A stretch of DNA of 39,389 nucleotides from assembly GCA_002450295.1 (NCBI GenBank), contig DJYX01000059.1:1939-41327 (forward strand), read 5' to 3'. The DNA comes from Deltaproteobacteria bacterium UBA6967 (GTDB taxonomy: Bacteria > SAR324 > NAC60-12). Of the stretch, positions 1-8,219 are shown one piece after another. Below the pieces are notes generated by a model, which was not told the origin of the DNA, did not search any database, and saw nothing but the letters and a program-made list of their open reading frames with translations. Numbering within the stretch: the stretch's first letter is position 1; every line of letters starts with the position of its first letter. Both the position numbers and the translations under genes were made by a program.

Positions 1-32
1 TAGAATCTATCAAACAATAGTTGAGAAGAAAT

Positions 33-1034
33 ATGAACTCTAACCCAATCACGACAACCATAAATTTTGAAAAGGAAGGAAAGCAGACCGGTTACCTCAG
101 ACTTCCTCATTCAGTCCATCGATCAGCCTACGGCTGGATTCCGTTTCCAGTTGCTTGTATCAGAAATGGACAAGGGCCCACCGCTCTTCTTCTCGCCGGT
201 ACCCATGGCGATGAATACGAAGGACAGGTAACTCTTTCAAAAATGATTTACGAACTGGAACCCCAAGACATCAAAGGGAGGTTGATCATCCTGCCAATGC
301 TCAATTTTCCAGCAGCCAAGGCGGGACTCCGAACATCACCAATTGACGATCTGAATCTGAATCGGGTTTATCCTGGGAATCCGGAGGGTTCTCCTACTCT
401 TGTGATTGCGCATTATGTAGAGACCGTTTTGATGCCACTGGCTGATTATGGTTTGGATCTTCATAGCGGTGGATCCTCGCTGCATTACATTCCCAGTGCG
501 GTTGGAGCTCTAGAGACTGATGCAGACCGATTGCAGGAAATTCAAAGGCTAATGAAAGTCTTTGGAGCCCCCTATTCTTTTTTCTTTCCAGGTGGACATG
601 CAGCAGGCACATCCGGCAACCATGCTGCCCGGCGCCAAAACGTTCTGATGTTCGGCACTGAAATGGGAGGTAGTGGGACTGTAACGGCTGAATGTTTAAA
701 AATTTGTGAAGAGGGAACTCGTCGATTTCTTGCTGAGATTGGGGTCTTACATAATAGCGGAGTGGCGCCAGCTGAAACAAAATCCCGAATGCTTCACGCA
801 CCAGATTTTTCCTTCTTTAGCTATGCGGACGGGGAGGGTCTCTTCGAACCGACAGCTAGACTGGGAAGTGAGGTCAAAAAAGGCGAAATAGCTGGTTATG
901 TACATACCCCAGAGAATCCAGGCTCAAAGCCAGAAACCGTTTATTTTGATGCAGGGGGTGTTGTGGTTTGCCAAAGAATCCCTGGGCGAGTTTTGAGGGG
1001 AGATTGCCTCTATCACCTAGGTTGTGATTTCTAG
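33..1034 (+). CDS. Succinylglutamate desuccinylase/aspartoacylase-family deacylase
   Basis: A 333-residue zinc-dependent carboxypeptidase-fold enzyme that should hydrolyse an N-acyl amino acid in the cytoplasm. Visible family features are the zinc ligands His58 and Glu61 (AGTHGDE), the NLNR segment at 108-111, the third ligand His144 in DLHSGG, and the catalytic-type Glu210 in GTEMGG. Length and layout match the DoeB-like (N-acetyl-diaminobutyrate deacetylase) branch, but no other ectoine genes are in view, so the substrate is not assigned. The frame opens at a TTG at 21. I chose the ATG at 33 because a weak GAGAAG lies just before it. The C-terminal beta domain is complete. It seems to be transcribed alone and is followed by an AT-rich hairpin. 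Family certain, substrate unknown. Confidence 0.9.
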   Translation: MNSNPITTTINFEKEGKQTGYLRLPHSVHRSAYGWIPFPVACIRNGQGPTALLLAGTHGDEYEGQVTLSKMIYELEPQDIKGRLIILPMLNFPAAKAGLRTSPIDDLNLNRVYPGNPEGSPTLVIAHYVETVLMPLADYGLDLHSGGSSLHYIPSAVGALETDADRLQEIQRLMKVFGAPYSFFFPGGHAAGTSGNHAARRQNVLMFGTEMGGSGTVTAECLKICEEGTRRFLAEIGVLHNSGVAPAETKSRMLHAPDFSFFSYADGEGLFEPTARLGSEVKKGEIAGYVHTPENPGSKPETVYFDAGGVVVCQRIPGRVLRGDCLYHLGCDF

Positions 1035-1038
1035 GATC

Positions 1039-1059
1039 TTCTTAAAACTATTTTAAGAA
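1039..1059 (+). terminator. AT-rich hairpin after the deacylase gene
   Basis: Perfect 9-bp arms (TTCTTAAAA / TTTTAAGAA) around a 3-nt loop, starting 4 nt after the stop codon. The stem is AT-rich and no U-run follows directly (a TTTTTT run is at about 1079), so it is a weak terminator or a 3' end stabiliser. Confidence 0.4.
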
Positions 1060-1192
1060 ATTCGAAGTTTCTCTAAGGTTTTTTGGCAACAGCAACAGTA
1101 ATTGACCAAAAATTCGGCAACAACGGCAGCAAATAACTCAATTGATGTAACAAGTTGTCTGATTCCTGAAAGAAGTTTACACTAAAGCTTCT

Positions 1193-1540
1193 TCAAATTA
1201 ACTCCTTCAGTAAGGCTGCTGCGGTAAATATCATCAGCGCAACCAACACAATTGAGATGCTCTTCAGAATTTCAAAGCGTAGATATTTCTTCCTACTCAA
1301 GTTTGGATACCTAGCTCCACAAGTGGGGCAAGACTTCGATGCTGGTAGAATTGCATGCTGACAATCCCTACATTTCGCCATATTATCCTGCAAGTCCAAC
1401 AACCTCTTCTTTTCAAGAAGTAATTGCTTTTTCTCCAGAAGAATCCGCCTCTCTTCTTCGATTGTCATTACAACACAGTCTTCACAACTGGCTGCAGTTA
1501 CTGGGATCGATCGCCCGCAAGTTCTACATTCTTTAAAAAT
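1193..1540 (-). CDS. Double zinc-ribbon, coiled-coil, tail-anchored membrane protein
   Basis: No named family recognised. The first ATG is at 1468 and gives 91 residues: a Glu/Lys/Leu-rich helix, a zinc ribbon (CRDC, then CPTC) and a C-terminal membrane helix (ISIVLVALMIFTAAALL). The frame stays open to a stop at 1571-1573. The extra codons encode a second ribbon half with the same spacing (CRTC, then CEDC), so the gene very probably begins upstream of that ATG. No ATG, GTG or TTG exists there. An ATT at 1540 is preceded by GGAG at 6-nt spacing, which is why I place the start there; CTG at 1552 is the alternative. A small frameshift or a lost start codon would also explain this. The predicted topology puts the ribbons in the cytoplasm on a membrane anchor. 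Function unknown. Confidence 0.6.
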   Translation of the reverse strand: MFKECRTCGRSIPVTAASCEDCVVMTIEEERRILLEKKQLLLEKKRLLDLQDNMAKCRDCQHAILPASKSCPTCGARYPNLSRKKYLRFEILKSISIVLVALMIFTAAALLKELI

Positions 1541-1636
1541 CTTTTTCTCCAGTTCGTCTTCAAAACTAAGTTAAATACGTCTATCTTTCGTCAACTAATG
1601 ATTTGAAAGACAGAAGTTAAAAAAAGGAACTGAACT

Positions 1637-2509
1637 ATGAAATTCTCTCTGATTCTCGCCCTCATTTTTCTACCGATTCAAATCTACGGACAAATCTACA
1701 CCATTCAGGTCAACGATTATCAGAGTAATGGTTGGGAACATGTGGACCGAATGGACCCATTCACGGACGAAAAAATCTCTACTGTGAGTAAGGCAGCCAA
1801 AGATGGGCCAGACACTTCTGTCAGCAGACCAGTTCTGTTTATCAGGAGCAATGGAGATATCTACGTGGATTGGAAGCGTTTCATTAGCAAAAATAGATTT
1901 GACCAGCCACTAAGGTACCGTTTTGACAAGGGAGAGATCGAAAACACCAAAGTTGCCACCTCGACCAAAGCAAATTTGACCTTCCTTGTTATCGGGGAAA
2001 ACCTGAAATCGTATCTTAGCTTCATCAAACAAATTAGAGACTCGATGACTTTAGCGGTTGGAATAGAGGATTCTGAGGGAGTTGAGTATGTAGCAGTCTT
2101 TGATCTGACAGGTTCCTCAAAGGCGTTTTCTTTGATTGAAGAGGAGGGGGAGAGCCCTGAGGTACAGTTTGAGTCCATACAGATCACCAAAACTCAACTT
2201 AGAGATTTGGAAACCGCCTTAAGTTTATATGAGGCGCATAACAGCCGTTTTCCTACAACCGAGCAAACTTTGAGTGCACTACTACAGCGACCCATTGTTG
2301 GGAGCGATTTTGAGAACTGGAAAGGACCTTATTTTCGGAGTCAGCAAATTCCAGTCGATGGCTGGGGGAATCCATACAATTATACCAGTGATGGAACTCG
2401 CTACGTCATTCTATCCCTTGGGGCGGATGGGAAGAGCGGGGGAGTTGGGGTGAATGCTGATGTTTCAGCAATCGGAAAACTCTACTGGGGAAAAAATGTG
2501 GATAACTGA
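1637..2509 (+). CDS. Secreted protein with VasI/TagO-like and GspG-like pseudopilin domains
   Basis: 290 residues. A Sec signal peptide spans about 1-18 (hydrophobic core, then IYG-Q). Residues about 33-168 resemble the T6SS-associated VasI/TagO domain: an N-terminal W, then PFTDEK, PVLFIR, IYVDWKRFI, YRFD, a FIKQIRDS helix and AVFDLTGSSKAF. Residues about 186-276 match the globular domain of type II secretion GspG: LETALSLYEAHNSRFPTTEQ, NWKGPYF, DGWGNPYNY and the calcium-loop-like LGADGKSGG...NADVS. Unlike GspG it lacks a prepilin peptidase site and the long hydrophobic N-helix, so it is probably a soluble or periplasmic protein. AAGGAA 7 nt before the ATG supports the start. No secretion genes are nearby. 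Domain assignments are from memory of family patterns. Confidence 0.75.
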   Translation: MKFSLILALIFLPIQIYGQIYTIQVNDYQSNGWEHVDRMDPFTDEKISTVSKAAKDGPDTSVSRPVLFIRSNGDIYVDWKRFISKNRFDQPLRYRFDKGEIENTKVATSTKANLTFLVIGENLKSYLSFIKQIRDSMTLAVGIEDSEGVEYVAVFDLTGSSKAFSLIEEEGESPEVQFESIQITKTQLRDLETALSLYEAHNSRFPTTEQTLSALLQRPIVGSDFENWKGPYFRSQQIPVDGWGNPYNYTSDGTRYVILSLGADGKSGGVGVNADVSAIGKLYWGKNVDN

Positions 2510-2573
2510 TCAACTTTTACCCAGGCTAAGATCATGATTTTCTGAAAATTTAAAAGTCCACTAAATTGCGACC

Positions 2574-2591
2574 AAAATCACTCTGATTTTT
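2574..2591. terminator. Candidate bidirectional terminator between convergent genes
   Basis: Arms AAAATCA / TGATTTT (7 bp) around a 3-nt loop (CTC), with A-rich and T-rich outer sides. It lies between two convergent genes, so it could end transcripts on both strands. The stem is AT-rich and short. Confidence 0.4.
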
Positions 2592-2645
2592 GCTATAAAT
2601 TTTGAGATCATCGCTTAGGGACCATCCGTTTTCATCAATATGGAA

Positions 2646-4025
2646 TTAAGTAGCGTTGAGGATGTTTTCCAGCCAGAAAGATGCAGCAATTACCTTTGCA
2701 TCTTCTCCTTGTCGAGAAACCACCTGAATCCCAATTGGCCATCCTTTTTCACCCTGTAGCCCTGGGACGTTCATAGCCGGGACTCCTAACATGCTCCAAA
2801 GTCGATTGAAAATTGGATCTCCGGTTCCTTCCTCGATCGGCGGAGGAACTCCGGGGGAACTTGGGGTGATCAAAACATCAAAGTCACATAGAGCGCGATC
2901 AAATTCCCTCCTCAATGATCCAATTTTCTGAATATCGGCTAAGTAGCACTCTGTCTTGGATGCCTCTCCTTCTTCTAAAATTATAGCTAGCTTAGATCTG
3001 ATTAAAGATCGGTAGGTCTTCCATTCAAAATGCAAGGCATCAAATGCTTCTCTAGCGAGGACTCTTTTGTGGAGTTCCACTGCACCCCCGAATTCAGGTG
3101 GCAGATGAAACTCGTCCACAATTACACCATCCATTGACTTAAGAAGGTAAACTAGATCCTCCCACACCTTACATAGATCATCGCTGGCGGCTGACCAATA
3201 CGGACTACGACATAGGCCGACTTTTCTTGGTTGATTGTCTTCTCTGCACTGAACCAACCAATGATTACCAGTGAGGCTATCCATCAAGAAAGCTGCATCC
3301 TCCACACATCCAGCAAATACCCCCAATGTATCAAAACTTCTGGCTAGAGCCTTCACTCCCGAAAGATCTAGAGTTCCAATGGTTGGTTTAAACCCCACAA
3401 CACCGCAGTAGGAGGCTGGCCTGACAATAGAACCAGCGGTTTGAGTACCGAGAGCCAAAGGAGCCATTCCCGCAGCAACAGCAGCCGCAGATCCACTGGA
3501 TGATCCTCCAGGAGTTCGACCCAGTGCAGCAGGATTTTTTGTGTCAGCCGCCTGAAAAGTAGCAAATTCAGTTGTGACAGTTTTGCCCATCAGAATTCCA
3601 CCTGCTGCTCTGAGACGTGAAACGACAGAAGCATCGATGGCTTTTTTATGATACAGCGGGGCTTCAAGGCCCTGATAAATCTTCGAACCACAGCCAGTTT
3701 CAATCCCAGCAATATCAATGATGTCTTTGATCGCTAATGGTAACCCTAGCAATTTTGCAGATGGATCAATTCTTTCTGAATCAGACTTCTTTTGATGACT
3801 AGCCCTGGAAACAGCCAGATTTTCTTCAAATTTTGACTGCAGATTAGCAGAGAGGTACTCAACTTGTTGCTGAATTTCACCTTCATCAATGTGAGTCCAA
3901 ACATTCAGATCATCATTTATGGATTTCTCGATGAAAGGCTGACAATAATCTGAAATTGAAAGAGATCCCCTCATTATTTGACCCAGGGCATTCTTTGCAG
4001 AAGTTTTATTTTTCTGAATTTTCAA
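2646..4025 (-). CDS. Amidase signature family hydrolase (AtzF/GatA-like)
   Basis: 459 residues, normal length for the amidase signature family. The Ser-cisSer-Lys triad is intact: Lys100 (LAIKDIID), cis-Ser175 (GGSSSGSAAAVAAG) and nucleophile Ser199 (GTQTAGSIVRPAS), with 75- and 24-residue spacings as in characterised amidases. It should hydrolyse a small amide to acid and ammonia in the cytoplasm. A true GatA is unlikely because no gatB or gatC lies beside it and the C-terminal half is divergent. The longest frame starts at a TTG (4025) with GAGAG 7 nt upstream. An in-frame ATG at 3974 is the alternative, but residues 10-18 look like part of the family's first helix. It stands alone, convergent with the GspG-like gene. 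Confidence 0.88.
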   Translation of the reverse strand: MKIQKNKTSAKNALGQIMRGSLSISDYCQPFIEKSINDDLNVWTHIDEGEIQQQVEYLSANLQSKFEENLAVSRASHQKKSDSERIDPSAKLLGLPLAIKDIIDIAGIETGCGSKIYQGLEAPLYHKKAIDASVVSRLRAAGGILMGKTVTTEFATFQAADTKNPAALGRTPGGSSSGSAAAVAAGMAPLALGTQTAGSIVRPASYCGVVGFKPTIGTLDLSGVKALARSFDTLGVFAGCVEDAAFLMDSLTGNHWLVQCREDNQPRKVGLCRSPYWSAASDDLCKVWEDLVYLLKSMDGVIVDEFHLPPEFGGAVELHKRVLAREAFDALHFEWKTYRSLIRSKLAIILEEGEASKTECYLADIQKIGSLRREFDRALCDFDVLITPSSPGVPPPIEEGTGDPIFNRLWSMLGVPAMNVPGLQGEKGWPIGIQVVSRQGEDAKVIAASFWLENILNAT

Positions 4026-4239
4026 TGAATGACTCTCAATTTTTCCTTCTTAACTATTTTTTAAATTGAATAAAATCAAGAAATTAACTATCTACAAGTT
4101 TAAGAATAGAAGATCCGGAGGTAGATTTTTTTTCTATTTCTCTGTCAGAAAGCATTGAAATTTTTCTTCGAGACACCACTCCTAAGAGATTTTCCCATAA
4201 GAACCTAATACCCACTTCAGTCATTTTTCTGAATTGTAT

Positions 4240-4259
4240 GAACCAGAATATTCAGGTTC
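4240..4259. repeat. 20-bp interrupted palindrome at the peroxiredoxin stop
   Basis: GAACC-A-GAATATTC-A-GGTTC reads as an almost perfect palindrome with one central A/A mismatch pair. It overlaps the last codons and stop of the peroxiredoxin gene. It could be a 3' hairpin; there is no U-run after it. Confidence 0.35.
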
Positions 4260-4758
4260 GTGATTTAGAGATTGCTTCAATCAGAGCCTCAGCCCCGGAA
4301 GTAGTGATCCCAGATTGTGTCTCCTCCATCAAAAAATGCTTTACAATTCCATCCTCTGTGAGCATTGCATAACGTAGGGATCGATCATAAAAGCCGATGG
4401 CTGGAACTGTGAAATTCAAGCCCATTTCTTTGGAACATTCTGAGGCGGCATCCCCAATGAGAGATATCCCTGCCTCAAAAAGGCCCTTAGATCGGCCCCA
4501 TTCCTTCAAGACAAATAGATCATTCACAGTGAGAATACAAATTTCCTCAACACCCGTAGACAACAAATCATTTTTATTTCCAAGGATATTAGGGACATGC
4601 AACTCTGAGCAGGTATCGGTGAAAGCCCCTGGCATCCCAAAGATGGCAACCCTTCGACCTGAGAGTTTGTGACTAAGATTTATTGTCTCCACATCTGATT
4701 CTGTGACCCACAAGATTTCAGTACTTGGTAAGCGTTGCCCTTTCTTTATCATTCCCAT
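4252..4758 (-). CDS. Prx5/redoxin-type peroxiredoxin
   Basis: 168 residues, typical of the Prx5 subfamily of thiol peroxidases that reduce H2O2 and organic peroxides. The peroxidatic site PxxxTxxC is present as P43-G-A-F-T47-D-T-C50, followed by SELHVP as in family members. The residue before the last Thr is Asp instead of the usual Pro. The conserved Arg lies in the YDRSLRYAM segment (126/129). Other cysteines are Cys74 and Cys108, either of which could resolve. There is no fused glutaredoxin domain and no signal peptide, so it should be cytoplasmic. Two ATGs (4758 and 4752) are possible starts; GGG lies 3 nt before the first. Single-gene unit. Confidence 0.9.
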   Translation of the reverse strand: MGMIKKGQRLPSTEILWVTESDVETINLSHKLSGRRVAIFGMPGAFTDTCSELHVPNILGNKNDLLSTGVEEICILTVNDLFVLKEWGRSKGLFEAGISLIGDAASECSKEMGLNFTVPAIGFYDRSLRYAMLTEDGIVKHFLMEETQSGITTSGAEALIEAISKSRT

Positions 4759-5174
4759 CTGCCCTTTATCAGCGAATATTTTTAAAAAATAATTGTTATC
4801 AGTATTTTAGACTGATTTAAATATACCGTCTTAAACTGAAAGATTCCTCGAAAAATTTTCCAGGAGGAAAATAAGGATTGAATGAGGTCAAACGTTTCAG
4901 CTGACACAGCACCATCAGTGTTTCATCGTAAACCTTAAAATCTAATGAGGTGGGTACGGCGAGTAAAGCATTAGTTTGAAATTAAAAAGCATAATATCTG
5001 TTTCAAACTAGACATCATAATTTTCTCCAATAAATTGACCCGATTTTTTGCAGACAAAAATAACTGGAAGGGAAAATCTGAAAGAAGCATGATTGGAGTT
5101 GATCTCGTCTGCGATACAAGAACTCAATTTTCTTCCAAGAACGAAAAAAAGTAACCTGACAATCAGATAGATAA
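4759..5174. other. Spacer with no convincing gene; contains a long inverted repeat
   Basis: About 416 nt, AT-rich. The part next to 4758 should hold the peroxiredoxin promoter, but I see no clear -35/-10 pair. The main structure is the inverted repeat at 4972-5010. An 83-codon minus-strand frame (5008-5259) looks unlike a protein and was not called. Confidence 0.5.
4972..5010. repeat. 10-bp inverted repeat with 19-nt loop
   Basis: Perfect arms TAGTTTGAAA (4972-4981) and TTTCAAACTA (5001-5010) separated by an AT-rich 19-nt loop. It is isolated in a spacer. It may be a hairpin or a protein-binding dyad. Confidence 0.6.
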
Positions 5175-5465
5175 ATGAATGAAATTTTAGAGGATCTCCT
5201 TGATTGTCTTGAAGATCGGAATCATCAACTCGCTCTTTTGGGGGAATGGAATTACGCAATGGGTGAAGTTTCTGTGGACGAAAACTATCTTTTCCAGAAA
5301 GGAGTTTTGTATTTGATGGAAGACAATATTACCTCCAAGCTAAATGAAATTAGGGAGATTGCTCTCGAATCAGAACTATTACAAAGATATAGTTGTCCTC
5401 ATACTCAAACAAAGCGAATGAGTTTCAGAGAAGAACATAACCTATTGTTTTTTCAAATTTATTGA
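5175..5465 (+). CDS. Doubtful small hypothetical protein
   Basis: 96 codons from an ATG directly after an in-frame stop. The first 70 residues are acidic and helix-prone (MNEILEDLLDCLEDRN, SKLNEIREIALES), which is more protein-like than the competing minus-strand frame. No Shine-Dalgarno is visible and no family is recognised. The tail after residue 75 is less convincing. A 7-bp inverted repeat (AAGAATT / AATTCTT, 5474-5500) lies 8 nt after the stop. It could be a real orphan or a chance frame. Confidence 0.3.
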   Translation: MNEILEDLLDCLEDRNHQLALLGEWNYAMGEVSVDENYLFQKGVLYLMEDNITSKLNEIREIALESELLQRYSCPHTQTKRMSFREEHNLLFFQIY

Positions 5466-5650
5466 AATTTCTAAAGAATTTTTCGCCATTGGTAATTCTT
5501 AAAGCAGGAACAAATGTCTATTTCCATTCAATCCAAAAATTACAGGATAAAAATTAAGATGGATTTGTACAGTTGAACACTCTCGAAGAATGAGAAAAGA
5601 ATGCTAAACACGCTGAAATTTTTAAGTATCAATCTGATAGAGATTTGAAA

Positions 5651-7237
5651 ATGCGTAATGACCCCCATCTTTCAGCAAGGCCTGAGAATTTTCGACCACT
5701 GACACCATTAGATTTTCTAGACCGAGTTCTCCGCGATCAGCCAGATTCTGAGGCTGTCATTTGGCGTGAGCAATCCTGGAATTATCGTCAATTCGGTAGC
5801 ATTGTCGGTCGACTTCGAAATTATCTCACTGAAATACCTATCGAATCAGGTGATGTAGTCTCCGTTATGGCCACCAACCGCCCCGAAATGCTGGCGGCGC
5901 ATTATGCAGTCCCCTCTCTTGGAGCTGTCCTGAACTCCATCAATACCCGCTTGGATGCAGCAACAGTGGGTTGGATTCTGAAGCATACGGAGAGCAAACT
6001 TCTACTTTACGATCCCACATCCGCCGAGATTGCAAAGCATGTTGCAGAGAAAATTGGAATTCCCATTCAGGTATTTTCTGAAAATGCAGAAGATGGCTTT
6101 AATATTCTGACCGGGACTGAAATCCAACTTGGAGACCTCAGTGGATCCATTAAAGATGAATGGGCTCCAATCGCTTTGAATTATACCTCTGGAACCACAG
6201 ACGATCCCAAGGGAGTGGTTCTCCATCATCGTGGAGCCTACCTCAATTCCCTTGGAAACGTCTTAGCTCTGGGGTTCGGAAAATTGACAAAATATCTTTG
6301 GACGCTACCAATGTTTCACTGCAACGGGTGGTGTCATACTTGGGCGATCACTGCCGCAGGAGGGACTCATGTCTGTCTGAATCGAGTTGATCCCGCTTTA
6401 ATTTTGCAAACTTTACATGAGCAGAAAATCACCCATTTCTCCTGTGCTCCAGTTGTCCTCTACATGTTGCTTGGTCATCCGGCTATCGAGAATTTTCAAC
6501 CAACCCGACGTGTCACCGTCGCAACAGGTGGGGCATCGCCGACTAGTCGTTTGATTGAAAACATGGAGAAGTTAGGCTTTGACTTTATCCACCTGTACGG
6601 GCTGACAGAGAGCTTTGGACCAACTTCACTACGCTTGTTGAGTCAACTTGAGAAAAAGCTGAACACGGAGGAGAAAGCTGAATTGCTCGCCCGGCAGGGA
6701 GTAAGGCACACCACAGCAAATCGTATTCAAGTGTTGGATGAAAGTGGTAAAGATGTACCCTGGGATGGGATCACTAATGGTGAAATTGTTTTATCTGGCA
6801 ACACCCTTTTTGCAGGATATTACCGTAACCGAGAAGCGACTGAAGCAGCATTTCGTAGTGGTGGTTTTCATACTGGAGATATTGCTGTAGTCCATCCTAA
6901 CGGGGATTTTGAAATACGCGACCGCTCAAAGGATATTATCATTTCTGGAGGTGAGAATATTTCCAGCCTTGAAGTCGAAGCCGTGCTCCACAATCATTCG
7001 GATGTCAGTATTGCTGCCGTAGTCGCACGACCTGATGAACAATGGGGGGAGGTCCCCTGTGCATTTATTGAATTGAAACAAGGAACAAACCCCACCTCAG
7101 AGGAACTTCGCCTCCATTGCCGATCTGCTCTGGCTGGTTTCAAAGTCCCCAAGTTCTTCATTTTTTGTGACCTGCCTAAGACTGCTACGGGCAAAATCCG
7201 TAAAGTTGAACTACGGGACCAGGCAAAAAAGTTATAG
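5651..7237 (+). CDS. AMP-forming acyl-CoA synthetase
   Basis: 528-residue ANL-superfamily ligase that should activate a carboxylic acid to acyl-CoA via an acyl-adenylate, with ATP and CoA. Motifs in order: the A3 P-loop YTSGTTDDPKG (178-188, Asp where Gly is usual), the A5 segment LYGLTESFGPTSL (from about 316), HTGDIAVVHPNGDFEIRDR (A7), DIIISGGENISSLEVE (A8) and the catalytic Lys515 in PKTATGKIRK (A10). It is complete. The overall pattern, including PMFHCNGW, resembles medium-chain and methylmercaptopropionate (DmdB-like) ligases; the actual acid cannot be read from sequence. A TTG lies 6 nt upstream in frame; I used the ATG at 5651. It stands alone, so there is no pathway context. Confidence 0.92.
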   Translation: MRNDPHLSARPENFRPLTPLDFLDRVLRDQPDSEAVIWREQSWNYRQFGSIVGRLRNYLTEIPIESGDVVSVMATNRPEMLAAHYAVPSLGAVLNSINTRLDAATVGWILKHTESKLLLYDPTSAEIAKHVAEKIGIPIQVFSENAEDGFNILTGTEIQLGDLSGSIKDEWAPIALNYTSGTTDDPKGVVLHHRGAYLNSLGNVLALGFGKLTKYLWTLPMFHCNGWCHTWAITAAGGTHVCLNRVDPALILQTLHEQKITHFSCAPVVLYMLLGHPAIENFQPTRRVTVATGGASPTSRLIENMEKLGFDFIHLYGLTESFGPTSLRLLSQLEKKLNTEEKAELLARQGVRHTTANRIQVLDESGKDVPWDGITNGEIVLSGNTLFAGYYRNREATEAAFRSGGFHTGDIAVVHPNGDFEIRDRSKDIIISGGENISSLEVEAVLHNHSDVSIAAVVARPDEQWGEVPCAFIELKQGTNPTSEELRLHCRSALAGFKVPKFFIFCDLPKTATGKIRKVELRDQAKKL

Positions 7238-7375
7238 AAATGTTGTTAATCCAACCCCCTGCCATACTGCACAAAGCTCTCTAATCTCGATCTCCAACTT
7301 TAACCAAAGCGGTCTTCCTCTATTAGTTTGGCCTCCGAAGTGCGTGTCGCGCATCAGCTATCAAATTGATCGTCA

Positions 7376-7411
7376 TCTAAATTTTCTGACTAACTAGACT
7401 CAAAATTTAGA
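7376..7411. repeat. 10-bp inverted repeat with 16-nt loop
   Basis: Perfect arms TCTAAATTTT (7376-7385) and AAAATTTAGA (7402-7411) in the spacer between the acyl-CoA synthetase and the pentapeptide gene. It is 138 nt after one gene and 88 nt before the next. It may be a terminator or a regulatory dyad; no U-run follows directly. Confidence 0.55.
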
Positions 7412-7499
7412 ATTGTGTCTTTTCAAATTGGGCACTGGCCGGATTCAGCTTCATCGATTTCCTGGCGATCATCTTTAAACCATAACTCTTAAAATACAT

Positions 7500-8183
7500 A
7501 TGAAACGACATATCATTTTTGCCTCAGTCGCTTCTTTATTGAGTTTTCAGGTTTATGCTCTTGAGCAAAAGGATCTTGAGTGGCTCTTGATGCTCAACAA
7601 ATGTGAAAAATGTGATCTCAGTCAGGCTGAACTCAAAGGTATCGACCTTGATCAGGCCAATCTCAGCGGAGCAATTTTACGAAAAGTAAATTTCAATGAA
7701 TCTAGTTTGCGTCAAGCCACCTTGAAGGAGGCATCATTGGTAGGGGCTGACTTACGTAAAGTCGACCTAAGTGGTGCTAATTTGAGCAATGCGAATCTGG
7801 TAGGTGCTAATCTTAGAAGAGCCAATTTGACTGGTGCTGATTTCAGCGGAGCTAAATTAAGCAACGCAAATCTAACCGGTGCAGATCTGAGTTCGGCAAA
7901 TCTAACAGGTTCCGATTTGCTTGGAGCAGAGTTAATTGGAGCAAAAATGGAAAAAGCACATATGCAAGGTGCAATTCTAAAAAATGCCAATTTGAGCATT
8001 GCCAACTTGGTTGGTTCAAACCTCACGGAGGCTGATCTGAGCAATGCCAACCTTGTTGGAGCCAAACTGATTGATACAGACCTAACACGAGCAATTTTGA
8101 GAAATGCCAACCTTTCTCGTAAGCAACTTTGTAGGGTCAAGACAACTCTGGGCATCATCAACCCTGATTGCACAGATCAATAG
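7500..8183 (+). CDS. Secreted pentapeptide-repeat protein
   Basis: 227 residues. A Sec signal peptide covers about 1-20 (basic start, hydrophobic core, then VYA-L). A short segment with a Cys pair (NKCEKCDLS) precedes an almost uninterrupted run of A(D/N)LXX pentapeptides from about residue 39 to 205, for example SGANLSNANLVGANL. Such repeats fold as a right-handed quadrilateral beta-helix. The C-terminus has two more cysteines (LCRVK and PDCTDQ), which could form disulfides outside the cytoplasm. Known relatives range from DNA-gyrase mimics to structural proteins, but export makes a gyrase role unlikely. No clear Shine-Dalgarno precedes the ATG. Function unknown. Confidence 0.88.
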   Translation: MKRHIIFASVASLLSFQVYALEQKDLEWLLMLNKCEKCDLSQAELKGIDLDQANLSGAILRKVNFNESSLRQATLKEASLVGADLRKVDLSGANLSNANLVGANLRRANLTGADFSGAKLSNANLTGADLSSANLTGSDLLGAELIGAKMEKAHMQGAILKNANLSIANLVGSNLTEADLSNANLVGAKLIDTDLTRAILRNANLSRKQLCRVKTTLGIINPDCTDQ

Positions 8184-8219
8184 GTCAATGAATATTCATT
8201 TGTATACTCATTCAAAACC

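Noticed and set aside
394..801. 135-codon minus-strand frame in the deacylase gene
   Set aside because: Fully antisense to a gene with intact catalytic motifs; no ribosome-binding site or family resemblance.
2646..4025. GatA subunit of the tRNA amidotransferase
   Set aside because: No gatB or gatC neighbour and a divergent C-terminal half; a general amidase is the safer call.
5008..5259. 83-codon minus-strand frame
   Set aside because: Composition is not protein-like, there is no ribosome-binding site, and it conflicts with a slightly better plus-strand frame.
7600..8150. Short tandem DNA repeats that could suggest a CRISPR or satellite array
   Set aside because: The period is 15 nt and follows the pentapeptide codons; there are no unique spacers of constant length.
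7712..8173. 153-codon minus-strand frame inside the pentapeptide gene
   Set aside because: It is the antisense shadow of the repeat codons. The plus frame has a signal peptide and a textbook repeat.
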